Of a DNA stretch of 64,000 nucleotides, positions 9,427 through 20,177 are shown one piece after another. The DNA lies in NCBI GenBank assembly GCA_026936335.1, contig JAPMXV010000044.1, positions 62,001-126,000 on the forward strand, in the 5' to 3' direction. The translations under genes were made by a program, and so were the position numbers. Each line of letters starts with the position of its first letter. Within the stretch, counting starts at the first letter, position 1. The notes beneath the pieces were generated by a model. It saw only the letters and a program-made list of their open reading frames with translations, made no database searches and was not told the DNA's origin. The DNA is from Mantamonas sphyraenae (lineage: Eukaryota; CRuMs; Mantamonadidae).

Positions 9427-10489
9427 TCACCCAAAGCGTGCGAGTCGTGCTTGGCGCAGCCGTTCACGTTCCTCCTCGTCCAGCTCCTTCTTTCCACTGC
9501 TGCTGCTCTCGCCCTCTGTCCCAGACGACGAAGACCACCATGATGACGACGATGCATCGTCTCCCGTGCGCGATTGACCGCTCCCACTGCTGCTTCCGCC
9601 CAGTGTTTGTCCCGTACCTTTCCCGCCGTTTGTCATCTCAATGTCAGTCCCTGTTTCTCTCTCATCCCGCACATGGTCCTTCTTGTCCCCACTTACCCTG
9701 GAATGCTGTCACCCCTGCGCTTCCACTTGCGTTCTCTTGCATCGCCTGCTCAGCATTGCTCGGCGTGCCCAGACCCATCTGCTCCGCCACAGACGCCGGC
9801 AGCATGCACTGTGCCCAGTCGCCCATCCATGCCAGTCGGTTCACCCACGCTGGGATGCTTTTGTCCAGCAATCGCTCGCACAGCGCGTTCGAAAAGTGGT
9901 TGCAATTCCTGTTCCGCCATTTCCGCCCACCCACGCCACACACCGCAAAGAACACACGCCGTCATGTCAGCCACCTGCCTCACCAACCCCTCTTGCCCCA
10001 TCGTCTTCTCCCATCCACTCCCTTGAAAACCATCTTTTCCACACCTACCTCTCCAAGACGTGGTACTTGTTTCCGGGCCAATCCGCCATCATGCTCTGAA
10101 CCACGCTGTGCACCTGCGACGCACTCATCTGCACCTCGCCCATCACCAAACTCTCACGAAACGTCACGTTTGGTGTGTCCGGGATCTCTCGTGGTGGCAT
10201 ATCAAACACCCCCGTCGAGTCAAAGTCGTGCCCGCCGAATGTGTACTCTGCTCGTGCATTCTACCGTGTCAGGCCATCAAACCGGAACCTTCCGTCGGCC
10301 ACCATCTCCTTCCCTGACTTCATTTCCCCCGTATCCATCCCGCGTCGTTCCACCACCCAACCACGCTCCAGCCTCACCTTTCTCGCCAATCTCCACACCC
10401 GTGTGGAAGACCCCCATGCCAAAGCTGTACAAAAAGTCGTTCACCGGAGCCATGTCGTACACATTCAAGTACACCGTGAGTGTGCTCAT
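9427..10489 (-). CDS. PPPDE-domain (DeSI-type) cysteine peptidase
   Basis: Four exons (10378-10489, 10049-10247, 9697-9908, 9427-9650) encode 248 residues. The PPPDE fold is recognisable in order: VYLNVYDM, GVFHTGVEIGEKEYTFGGH (exon 1-2 joint), a PREIPDTPNVTFRESLVMGE segment, then YHVLERNCNHFSNALCERLL across the exon 2-3 joint and IPAWVNRLA. Catalytic His29 (FHTGVE) and Cys106 (NCNHF) are both present. DeSI enzymes remove SUMO or ubiquitin, or act as depalmitoylases. The C-terminal 75 residues are a low-complexity Ser/Gly tail ending in a charged helix (EEERERLRQARLARFG). Substrate preference cannot be read from the sequence. Confidence 0.88.
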
Positions 10490-10602
10490 CTTCTTTGTCA
10501 GCGAGGCCCTTGCCTGCGCCGACGCGGCCACGGCAAACTCCCACCCTTCAAACCCCACCTCCCTGCCCACCCACCCACCCACACTCAGACACACACACAA
10601 AC
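10490..10602. promoter_or_regulatory. Divergent promoter spacer, DeSI / SPT4
   Basis: 113 bp between start codons, with a C-rich CCCACCCACCCACCCACA block just upstream of the SPT4 ATG. Confidence 0.45.
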
Positions 10603-11605
10603 ATGGAACTGGATGACGCCCCGGCTTCACAGGACCAGGGAGCAGACACCATGGACACGGAAACTCAGGCTTCCAACGCCGTTGCCGACGACAACGAGGA
10701 GCTGTTTGGCTTTATGGGCGACGACGACCTTGTAGACTCTACCGACGCCTCCCAGGGCGCCTCAGACACAGGGCTCATCACTGCTACATCCTCCTCCTCC
10801 TCTTCTTCCTCGTCCTCCTCCTCCAGCCGCGACAACGACGACGACGACGAAGACGGCCTCTTTGGCGGCTTTGGAGACGATGCAGACATGGCCACCGGCA
10901 CAGAACAGGCGGAGGCTGATATGGTCGACTCCAGGCCCGTCTCAAGTGCCGAGGAGCAGGCCGAAAGCACCCGAAGCTTTGCCTCCCGCGTTGTGCCCGA
11001 CGACCTTTCCAACAAGGCCCTCCGCGCCTGCATGATCTGCGGCATGATCAAAACCTTCAACCAGTTCTACAAAGATGGCTGTGAAAACTGTCCATCCGTC
11101 GGCCGGGACAAGGAGGTCGTCCTCGACCTCACCACCTCAAACTTTGACGGGTGCGTTCCATGCGCTCCCGCGTTGCCCCTCTCTCACACCTCTCAAGTGC
11201 GCCCCGTCCTCCCCACTGACTCTGTCCTCCTTCGCCCCAATGTCACACCCACCCCTCTGCCCTGAACACACCTTGGCCCTTTGTACTCCTCCCACACAGC
11301 TTCATTGCCGTCACCCAGCCCGAGCAAAGCTGGGTCGCCAAGTGGCAGCGATCAGGTACGTCCTCCCTCGGGGTTTCCCGTTATTCCACTCTGCAAAGCC
11401 ATTCGTCATTCTGCACCCACCCACCCACCTACCCACCACCTCACATTGCCTGTGCCCCTTGCCCCTCCTCTCAGCCGACCGCTCTCCAGGCGCCTACGCA
11501 GTCACCGTCTTTGGCAAGATTCGCAAAGCCATCCTTGAGGAGCTTCCTGAGCGCGACCGCCAACAGTACACCCTCCGTCTTGCCGAGCTGGACAACGCCC
11601 TGTAA
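10603..11605 (+). CDS. SPT4: Transcription elongation factor SPT4 with long acidic N-terminal extension
   Basis: Three exons (10603-11150, 11300-11355, 11475-11605) give 244 residues; SPT4 is normally about 110-120. The conserved core starts near residue 138 (LRACMICGMIKTFNQFYKDG), with the four zinc cysteines in ACMIC and GCENC. It runs through SNFDGFIAVTQPEQSWVAKW and SPGAYAVTVFGK. SPT4 partners SPT5 (DSIF/NusG) to keep RNA polymerase moving. The first 135 residues are rich in Asp/Glu, with a Ser run encoded by TCC/TCT and a poly-Asp stretch, and contain two similar FGFMGDDDL / FGGFGDDAD patches. No stop or splice signal separates the extension from the core. Confidence 0.9.
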
Positions 11606-11652
11606 ACAACAACAATCAAGAAGCGACAACAGCCATCCATTTCTCTCCCCCC

Positions 11653-11726
11653 TCAGTTCTTGTCAGCCGCCTTCTTGCCCTTGCTCTCCTTCAATGGCAG
11701 GCTGCGGTTAAACACAGGCTTGCTGT

Positions 11727-11765
<39 letters not shown>

Positions 11766-14306
11766 CGCTGTCCTGGTCCACGCAGAAGAAGCCCACACGC
11801 TCAAACTGAAACGCGTCATACGGCTTCACGTCTGCCAGCGCAGGCTCTGCATACGCTGTCATCGAGTGCTTCGAGTTGACGTCTACCACGCTCATCCAGT
11901 TGCTGCCCAGCTCCATTGGGTCCTCCACCGTAAACAGGTTGCTAAACGTGCGAACTTCCACGCTCAGCGGCGCCACACCCTCCGCAGGCTCAGCCACCCA
12001 GTGGATGTATCCGGCACACTTCTGCGCCCTGCTTGCGTCGTACTCGGCTCGCAGCAGCTCCACATTGCCCTCTGCGTCCTGCACCACGTCCACACACTTG
12101 ATCGGGTAACCGTAGCGCAGTCCAACCCACTTGCCGGGCGCCAGGCGCTTGTACCCCTTGCTGTCCTCCATGCGGAAGTCCTCTCGGTCGATGTACACCA
12201 CACGAGAGAACGGCATCGTGCGCGTGCCCATCGACTCGTCCTTCGGGTGGTTCGGTGCTTCCACCTCTTCGGGCTCCCCATCAAAGTTCACGATTTCCAC
12301 GCGCAAAGGATCCAGCACACACATGCGTCGCGGCGCCACTGGGTCCAGCACCGTGCGCTGGCAGTGCTCCAGCAGCGAGTACTGCGTCACGTTTGCTGCT
12401 CGCGTGACGCCAATCAAATCACAGAACATGTTGATCGCCTCCGCCGTGAATCCCCTGCGTCGCAGGCCCACCAGCGTCGGCATGCGCGGGTCGTCCCACC
12501 CGTCCACGATCCCGTCCTCCACCAGCTTCATCAGTCGGCGCTTGGACATCACCGTATGCGTCAGGTTCAGCCGCGAGTACTCCCACACCAGCGGCTTGTA
12601 CAGACCCAGCACGTCCAGAAGCCAGTAGTACGACTCCTGACGAGGCTCAAACTCAAGCGTGCACAGCGAGTGCGTCACATTCTCCAGCGAGTCCACAATG
12701 CAGTGCGTGAAATCGTACGTCGGGTACAGACACCACTTGTCGCCCGCATGCGGGTGCTCCTTGTAGATCACACGGTACGCCACCAGGTCCCACATCGCAG
12801 GGTTCGGGCTCGTGATGTCCATCTTCATGCGCAGCGAGTACTCGCCCTCCTCGTATTTGCCCGCCTTCATCCCACGAAACAGCGCCAGCGATTCCTCCAC
12901 AGGTCGGTCCCGGTCGGGGCTTGCCTCCTTCTTCTCTCGCTGTGCTTTGATCTCCTCTCCGCTCGACGAGTCCACGTACGCAAGGTCCTTCTTGATCAGC
13001 TCCTCCGCAAGGTCGTACAGCTCCTGGAAATAGTCTGACGAGTACGTAATCTCCGACGGTTTGTGGCCCAGCCACTCCACCATCTCGATGATTCCATCGA
13101 TGTACTCCTGCGATTCCTTCGCCGGGTTCGTGTCGTCGAAGCGCAGAATGCACTTTCCTCCCAGGTCGGCCGCATAGCCAAAGTCCAGTCCCATTGCCTT
13201 TGCGTGCCCGATGTGCAGGTATCCGTTCGGCTCAGGCGGGAAACGTGTCACCGTGATCCCTCCCGTAGCCTCCAGGTGCTTCTTCAGCATCTCTGGGCTG
13301 TTGCGCGTGTTCTCCTCGGGGCTCGGGAATCGTGCCGCCGCCTCCACACCCGCCGCCTCACGCAGCTGCTCCTCCTCGCTTTTCTCCTCCTTCTTTGCCT
13401 TCTCCCCACTGCTGCTCTTCTTGGCCTTCTTCTTCGTCTTCTGCACGGGCTTCAGGTCCTCCTCCGTCTTGGGGCCCAGCATCGCTTCCAGCTTGGCATC
13501 AATAGCCTCTCGCACTGCCTTGCCGTCTGCCCATGGCAACGTCTTGCGGATCTTGCCCAGGAACACGCCCACGTTCACATGGTACCTCTGTTCCACAATC
13601 TGTGCCTTGGAAGCCATCATGGTCGCCTCCACTGCCTCCTTAATCTGCTCCGGTGTCACCTCCACACCTGTGTCCAAACCCCACGCGCAGCTCCGAATCT
13701 GTTAGCAATCTCTTCACCACGGCGCATTTACCCCGGTCCGGTCAATCCGTCGAAATCGCGAAATGCACTTGATCCAACCGCCTCTCTCACCACGTCCATC
13801 CAACCTACCTACGCCGCACGCAGCCTCGAAACCGGCAATATCTTCCAGTGGGTTGTTCCCCAGCTTCGTCAGGTACTTCAGCGCAGCCTCCAGCTGCGGG
13901 TTGCTCGAGATCTTGCCGCTGCCCACGTACTGCGCAAGCGTGTCCCTGTACGCCAGTGCGTTCTTTGGCGTTCGCGTGGCCACCTGCACAAGCAGCGCTC
14001 CTGTCGACTTGTCACACGATTCTCCCACCCCACTCTGGAAACAGCCGCGATGGGTGCGTGTGTGCGTGTGTGCGTGTGTCAGTGTGCCTGTTTGCAGTGT
14101 TCCCGTCCAGGGAGAGTTCACTCCCGCGAATCAGCTGCTTCCCCAAAAAGCTCCCACTCGTTACCAAGGGCGTCCTGCCGCCAACTAACCTTGTCAATCA
14201 CATCCAGCAGTGTGTTCAGCTTTTTCTCGCTGCTCAACAGCTCTTCAATCGACTTGGCTTCCATTCCAATCGCCGTCAGGCGGCTTGTTGCGTCGGCTGT
14301 GCTCAT
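11653..14306 (-). CDS. QARS1: Glutaminyl-tRNA synthetase (eukaryotic type)
   Basis: Three exons (14190-14306, 13809-14034, 11653-13667) encode 785 residues. The N-terminal tRNA-binding domain includes KSTGALLVQVATR and the exon 2-3 joint ACGVGVEVTPEQIKEAVE, as in eukaryotic GlnRS. A Lys-rich linker (about residues 190-215) precedes the class I catalytic core. That core has PPEPNGYLHIGH (HIGH at about 266-269), RFDDTNPAKE, and the KMSKS-type VMSKRR. The anticodon-binding beta-barrels follow. It charges tRNA-Gln in the cytosol. The last 40 residues have a Ser/Asn run and a basic tail. The start is 72 bp from the divergent BTB gene; an upstream in-frame ATG at 14369 is too close to that gene to be likely. 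Confidence 0.95.
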
Positions 14307-14378
14307 CGTTGCTGAAGTTACGGTGCCTCCTTGGGCGCATGCGCACCCAACGTACCTTTTCCCTCCCACGGAGCCACC
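14307..14378. promoter_or_regulatory. Divergent promoter spacer GlnRS / BTB protein with GCGCATGCGC palindrome
   Basis: 72 bp between divergent ATGs. Positions 14335-14344 read GCGCATGCGC, a perfect 10-bp palindrome identical to the core of the animal NRF-1 site. Whether any NRF-1-like factor exists in this organism is unknown. A GCCACC sequence sits directly before the BTB start. Confidence 0.45.
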
Positions 14379-15141
14379 ATGTCCTCCTCATCCTCGGCTT
14401 CCACCACCACCTCTTCCACCACCTCCTCTGCAGCGGCTGCTGCTGCCGCTGCTGGCACAGCTGCCACCTCCCTCCAGGCTGCCTTTGACTTTTCCGACTT
14501 TCTTCACACCAAGGACTTGTGCGACATCACGCTCGTGCTGGGCACCCGCGAGTTCCAGTGCCACCGCCTCATCCTGGCCTACCACTCCGACTATTTCCGC
14601 AGCATGTTCACCAGCGATTTTCGTGAACGCGACCAAACACGCATCGACCTCCACTACGACGACCCAGACGACATCTTTCCCGTCCTCCTCAACTACATGT
14701 ACACAGGTTGCGTCGACATCACTGAAGACAACGCCATCCCTCTGCTCGCCACCTCGGATCAGTACTTGGTCGAAGACTTGAAACGCCAGGTCTCCCTTTT
14801 CCTCGCCTCCCAGATCAACCGCGACAACGCACTCACCCTACTCATCAAAGCCATTGCCTACCACGCCGACGATATCGCTTGCAAGTGCAAACTCGTCATT
14901 GCAAAGAACTTTCTCCTCCTCGGTGACGTCGACCTCAGCGAGCTGCCCGTCGACGCCGTCGTCGACCTCATGACCCACAAGAACCTCGCTGTGCGCGACG
15001 AATGGGTCGTCTACACCACTGTCACTCGCTATATCTACTCCCAACTCGAATTGTACAGCCAGATGGCCGAGCAACACGCGGAAGGCCAGCCCAACAGCCC
15101 CGGCGTTACCCATCCCCAACGCACACACAACGACGACGACG

Positions 15142-15172
<31 letters not shown>

Positions 15173-16366
15173 TGATGATGACGACGGAGTGCATGCACTG
15201 CACACTTCTTCCTCCTCTTCTTCCTCCTCCTCCTCCTCCTCCTCTTCCTCCTCTTCCTCGTCGCGACCAGTGACCCCAACTCCTTCTACGCCACTTGCCA
15301 ATCTCGCCCTCGTTGAAGCCACCGACTGCGCCGTCGAATCGTCCGATCTGCTTGGCGACGGTCCATCCGCGTCCACAGTGTCCACAGCAAGCAGCCTCGA
15401 GACTAGCCCAGGCGGCGCTAGCGATGGAGCAGACTCCCTCGACCTCGAGGTGAGTCTGAGTACACGAAGCAGCACATCTGCAGCGCTCTACAACGCAAAG
15501 GGAATGGATGTGCGTCTCCTCGGCTGGGAACCGGAGGATCTCACGCGTCTTTATCAGGCAGTGCGCTTTCCGTTTCTACGCTACAACCAGCTCAAGGAGG
15601 CTGCCCAGAACCCGTATGTGCCTCGGCATCTTGTCATCGAGGGTCTCCTCAACCGACTGCAAACCACGGAACTTCCCGCCGACCAGACCGTCCAAGATCA
15701 GCTGTAGGCCAAACGTTTTCCCTTTCCCCCCATCCATCCCTCCACCCCCCGCTGTCGTTGTGTATTCACAGCCCATGCCAATCCACCGTACCACCGTACT
15801 GACACACTGAACAACGCAGCATTCAACCACGCGCCGTGTTTGGCATTCCATTCGAGTACAAACATGACAACGACGGCAACGGCGTGATCTACTGGATCGG
15901 CACCAACGGCAAGCGTGAGCCATTTGTCAATCCAGCGTCGCGCAAAGTGTTTGTCAACGCCAGTTCGGTGCAGCGAGGCAGCACAGAACTGTTCATTTCG
16001 CCCGATCCAGCCGCCTGTTGGACTGAAGATGTGCCCTCCTCCTGGTTTGTCGTCGACCTCGGTCCAAACCGCTCTGTAAAACCCACCTACTACACTCTTC
16101 GCCATGGTGCCAGCTTCAAGGACGAAGCCCTGCGTAACTGGGAGTTTCAGGGGTCGTCCGATAACCAGCGCTGGCGCCTCCTCAAGAAGCACATCAAGGA
16201 CAAGGCCCTGGACGGAGGTGCATTCCAGTCCCACAGTTGGCCCATCAAACCCACCAAGCGAGCCTACCGCTACTTTCGCATCCTGCAGACTGGCCACAAC
16301 GCCTCAGGCCACAACCACCTCGTCGCGTGCGGATTTGAGCTGTACGGCGAGCTGTTTGAATCTTAG
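14379..16366 (+). CDS. BTB-BACK protein with C-terminal discoidin-like domain
   Basis: Two exons (14379-15703, 15820-16366) encode 623 residues. Without splicing the first exon runs into TAG at 15705; the GT at 15704 and CAG at 15819 restore frame into a conserved domain. A Ser/Thr/Ala-rich head leads into a BTB domain (CDITLVLGTREFQCHRLILA from C48), then a BACK region (about 135-240). An Asp/Asn run and a 19-residue Ser run follow at about 250-297. A second BACK-like helical segment lies near 375-440. The C-terminal 180 residues (FGIPFEYKHDNDGNGVIYWI, YYTLRHGASFKDEALRNWEF) resemble galactose-binding-like/F5-F8-type domains of BTB and HECT ubiquitin-ligase proteins. It is likely a CUL3 substrate adaptor; the substrate is unknown. 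Confidence 0.85.
15121..15265 (+). repeat. Coding trinucleotide tracts (GAC/AAC then TCC/TCT)
   Basis: Tracts of GAC/AAC/GAT followed by TCC/TCT/TCG codons encode the Asp/Asn and poly-Ser runs of the BTB protein. Mixed codons show that the runs are old or under interruption. Confidence 0.8.
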
Positions 16367-16405
16367 ATCAATTGCAACAAGTTGTACTGTGTTGATCACC
16401 CGTCA

Positions 16406-19400
16406 TCACCCCTCCCCACTGCCCACCCCAAACGGATGGTCAGACAACACCTGCTCGTCTTGCTCGCCGCTCCCTGCGCTGCTTGACGCTCCTTGCACGC
16501 GCAGCAGCTGCAGCATGGCATCCAACTTTTCCTCCATGCGCAACTGGTTTTCTCGCAGCTCTGCATTCTCTGCCATCAGTCCTTCGATTGTCATGTGCAG
16601 CCCCTGCACGCTGTAGTGAAGCTGTCGCACACCAGCCTCCGCCTCTGTCTTCCCACCTCGGGTGTCTCCCACTTCACCGTCGCCCTGCCCATCTTCTCGT
16701 TTGTCCTCCTCTTCCTCGTCTTTCATGCCCTCCTTTGCCTCCTCCTCGTCGTACGAACGACTGTAGTCCAAATTGAACAGCTCCATCAGATTGTCGATGC
16801 GACCGTGATATGGCGATCCCAGCAACTTCATCATGCCGGGCACCATGTACTTCATCCACTCTTCGGGCTTAAAGTCCTGCCGCACTGCATGTAGTCCCTT
16901 TCGCCGTGTGTCATGCCTCCCCGAATCTCCAAGCCCTCCCGACGCCGAGGAGTCCCGCAGCGTCGACTCCGTGTTGCCTCGATTGCCTTCCACGTCGTCC
17001 TCATCGCCCATGTTTCGCTCTGACGCGCCTGCCTCATACATCACATCTGCAGCGTCGCGATCAAAGCAGGACGTCAGCCACACTTGCATGCGCTTGTGCC
17101 AAGGCGCTGTCACGTTGCGATGGCTGGCACTGCTGATGTACTCGCGCAGATGGCTGGTCAGGTCGTACACTGTCACGTACTGCACGTCTCTTCGCAGCAA
17201 TTGCTCGAAAAAGTGCTGCAGGTCGTCCCAGTGAAAGTACACGCCCATTTCATCACTTAGATCCACTCCTTGTTGCAGCAGCTGCATCCCTTCCTTGCGC
17301 ATCTCGCCTTCGTCCTGCTCCCGCGGACTCAGGGGGTCGCGCGACGCCAGCAGCGATGCAAAGAATGCCCACGCCACCGACATCCGGTCGCCGATCGTCA
17401 GCGCTGCGTTTCCCTTTGCACTCTGCGCTTCTGCCAAACGCAGATTCCACGCTTGTGTCAACATGCCTCGGTAGAACAGGTTACTGGACGCCTCCTTGCG
17501 GTACATCACAAACATGCTCTGGCTGACTCGCACCCGCCCGCCGTACTTCACCGTGCAGTACACTCCGCCCTGTTCCGGCTCCACTATTTCGATCTTGAGC
17601 ATGGCGTCTCCCACGCTGATGTACTCTTCGACGTCCATGAAGCGATCAAAGTCGTCCCGTGACACACAAATCAGTTTGTGTGACTGCGCCGGCCTACATC
17701 CAGATCCAGGCTCGCACAGAGGGCACATGCCCGTGTAGTCCTGCACATCGTTTTGAAGCCACGAAAAGTGCTTCAGGATCACGTGTGTACTCCTACCTAG
17801 ACGCGAAGTTTGCCTGCGCCGAGCCACCGGCGGCGCCTGCTCCGCCCCGTCTACATCACCCACGTCACCATCGTCATCGCCCATGTCTGCATGTCCACTT
17901 TCCTGACCCATAATCATATTTGCCACATTGATTGTGTGACGTGCGCCACGCATGTGCTTCTTGGCGCGCTCGTGAGCCGTGCCACCTCCTCCGCGCGATC
18001 CCGTCCCCGTTCCACCCAAAGGACTGTTTGGCTCCTCAGCATAGTAGTCCTGGATGGAAGTAATCCAAAGGCGTGTGTGGTACTCCCACCAGCTGCGAAT
18101 CACCACGCTCAGGTCGTACGTGACCGTGTCTGCCAGTGGGTCTTTGCGAGCCTCCAGAACCTCCTGGTAGTGCTGATCGTAGTGGTGCGACAGGATGGCA
18201 ATAAACACATTGACCAGAATAAAAAACACAAGCACCATGTAGATGGCAAAGTAGATTGGGGCGAAAAAGGGCGACACCGCCGCCAGCGGCTCGTAGCCGA
18301 TCTCGCCGATAAGCAGGCGGAAGCCTGCGCTAAGGGAGGCAATAATGGAGTGGAAGGAGCGTTCGTATGGCCCAAACACGACGTGGCCCATGATGGCAAA
18401 GCCCATGAAGCAAAGCAAAAAAATGGCACAGAACGAAAGCAGATCGCGACCCGCTCGCGACAACGTGCCCCACACAAGGTACAGGCGTTCGTTGGCGCGC
18501 AAGTAGTGAAACACCTTGAGGCAACACAGGAGGGTGACAAACGCCCCTACCTCGCGCGAGGTCTGGTGTGCCTCGACCACGCTCATCATGTCCACGTACC
18601 GGTCCGAGAACACACTCGTGCCCAAGTCTGGCGACGTGCTGAGCACATAGATGCGCAGTGCTACGGTGAGGAGCAGCAGCGAGCTGATCAGAGCATCCAC
18701 CACCGTCCACAGGCCGGCGTTTTCCTGGTACCGCTTGAACCCCATCCGCTTCACACGCGCGATCTCGTTGCGGATGTTGAGGGCCACCAGCACAAAGGCC
18801 AACAGCTCCAAGACCCCGCGGGAGAAACGGGTCACGTCGAACGAGGCCGGCTGCACAGTGATGAAGCGCTTGGACTTGAGAATGCGCCCTGGGGTGGTAA
18901 ACTCCATCAGTATCTCCACAGCCGTGAGCAGGTTCGTGGACGGGTTGAGAAGGTTGAGATTCACGGCAATGGCCGCCGTGCTCTTGTCCAGCCAACGGTC
19001 GGCCTTGAGCTGGGCAAGCAGTTCCGCTGCACGCGTTTGATTGCTGTGAGGTAGTGTTTCCGAGTAACCCGACTGCCCATATTGGCCCAAATAGTTGAGT
19101 GGGCCCGCCCACAACACAGAGTACGCCGATTTGTTGCATCTGTACTTTGTGCGGTTGCTGGGCGGTCCAAAGGCGGAACAGTCGCGCAGGCGAAAGTCTG
19201 TGCCGTCGCCAAAACAGTTTTGTGTCTTGAGCAGGGTTTGCACCTGTGGGTTGGGGCAAGTGTTGTTGCGCACTCGCACCTGTCGCAGCTGCACGCCGCC
19301 CAGCAGCCGATTGTTCACCCTCACAAAGGAAAGCTCCTCGCGCCGGTACGGATCATCGTTGTACCTGTGAAAGACCAATCCCCATATGCGTGTGTTAGCA

Positions 19401-20108
19401 AATGACCACGATTCAACATGGTTTCCATGCGCTGGGTGCCACTTTGGCTGGCCACAATCCTCTACTGCGCCGGGGGACGCGGACGGCACCTCGCAGCACA
19501 AACGCACCAAGCCTTTTCGTAGATGGCACTCATCAGGGGCCCTTCCAGAAAGTGCCACACTTCCTCGAGGTCCATGACGTCCCAATACGTCTTGGCAAAG
19601 TGGGACACGGTCGAGTCAAACTCGTCGTCGAGCAACTTGTCTTGCAGGGCGTCGTTCTGTGGGTGGCGCGGATTTGAGCAGGTGGAAAACGGCTCGAGCG
19701 TGTCAGCGACCGGCGTGACACGGCCACAGGCACAAACAGCGCCACGGATTGGTCACGTACCTGAAGATATGTGTTGGATACGTTCTGCCAGGTGAGGATG
19801 CTCACCAGTAACGCAATGAGGCTCAAGTGCGCGACAAACTCCAGGTAGAACTGGTTGCGCTCCTTCCGTGCCAGCTCGTGCACAGCACGCACAGCATACA
19901 CGACACGCTTGGGTCGGGCGGGCGACACGCTTTGGTCCATAAACTCATACTCATAACCCATTTCCAGAGGCGACTCGCCAAGACTTGAGTCTCGTCGCGG
20001 TCGCTGCAGGCGCCGAACTGCCGCAGGCCGCCCTTCCTCCCTGGACCCACTGGGTTCAGGGCCATGCGACGACTCCACGGGTGCCTTGCCTGTGATTGAC
20101 AAGTCCAT
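16406..20108 (-). CDS. Polycystin-2-like (TRPP) cation channel
   Basis: Three exons (19761-20108, 19508-19656, 16406-19364) encode 1,151 residues. The TRPP plan is clear: a cytosolic N-terminus, TM1 at about 91-108, and a large extracellular polycystin (TOP) domain. That domain includes WHFLEGPLMSAIYEKAWYND, formed across the exon 2-3 joint, then RLRQ-like LRQVRVRNNTC and the paired Cys of KTQNCFGDGT. TM2-TM6 follow, with an S4-S5 region and pore helix. The selectivity-filter segment reads FRLLIGEIGY with I518-G519-E520 where PKD2 has LGD. The long C-terminus is acidic and ends in a coiled coil (about 1065-1125) that probably assembles the channel. Such channels often sit in cilia, consistent with BBS2 nearby. 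The start at 20108 is preferred over 20162, which lies only 15 bp after the HisRS stop. Confidence 0.9.
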
Positions 20109-20177
20109 GTGGGAAAGAGCACACAAGGATTGGGATTGGGTTTGTGAGGGGCACGCATTCACGTCTTTGCGACCTGT

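Noticed and set aside
9363-10616. A 417-codon plus-strand open frame opposite the DeSI gene
   Set aside because: The minus strand holds a spliced, well-matched PPPDE peptidase with catalytic residues; the plus frame is Ser/Pro/His-rich noise.
11866-14781. Plus-strand open frames of 390 and 572 codons opposite GlnRS
   Set aside because: Antisense to a complete GlnRS, and the second one overlaps the BTB gene in another frame.
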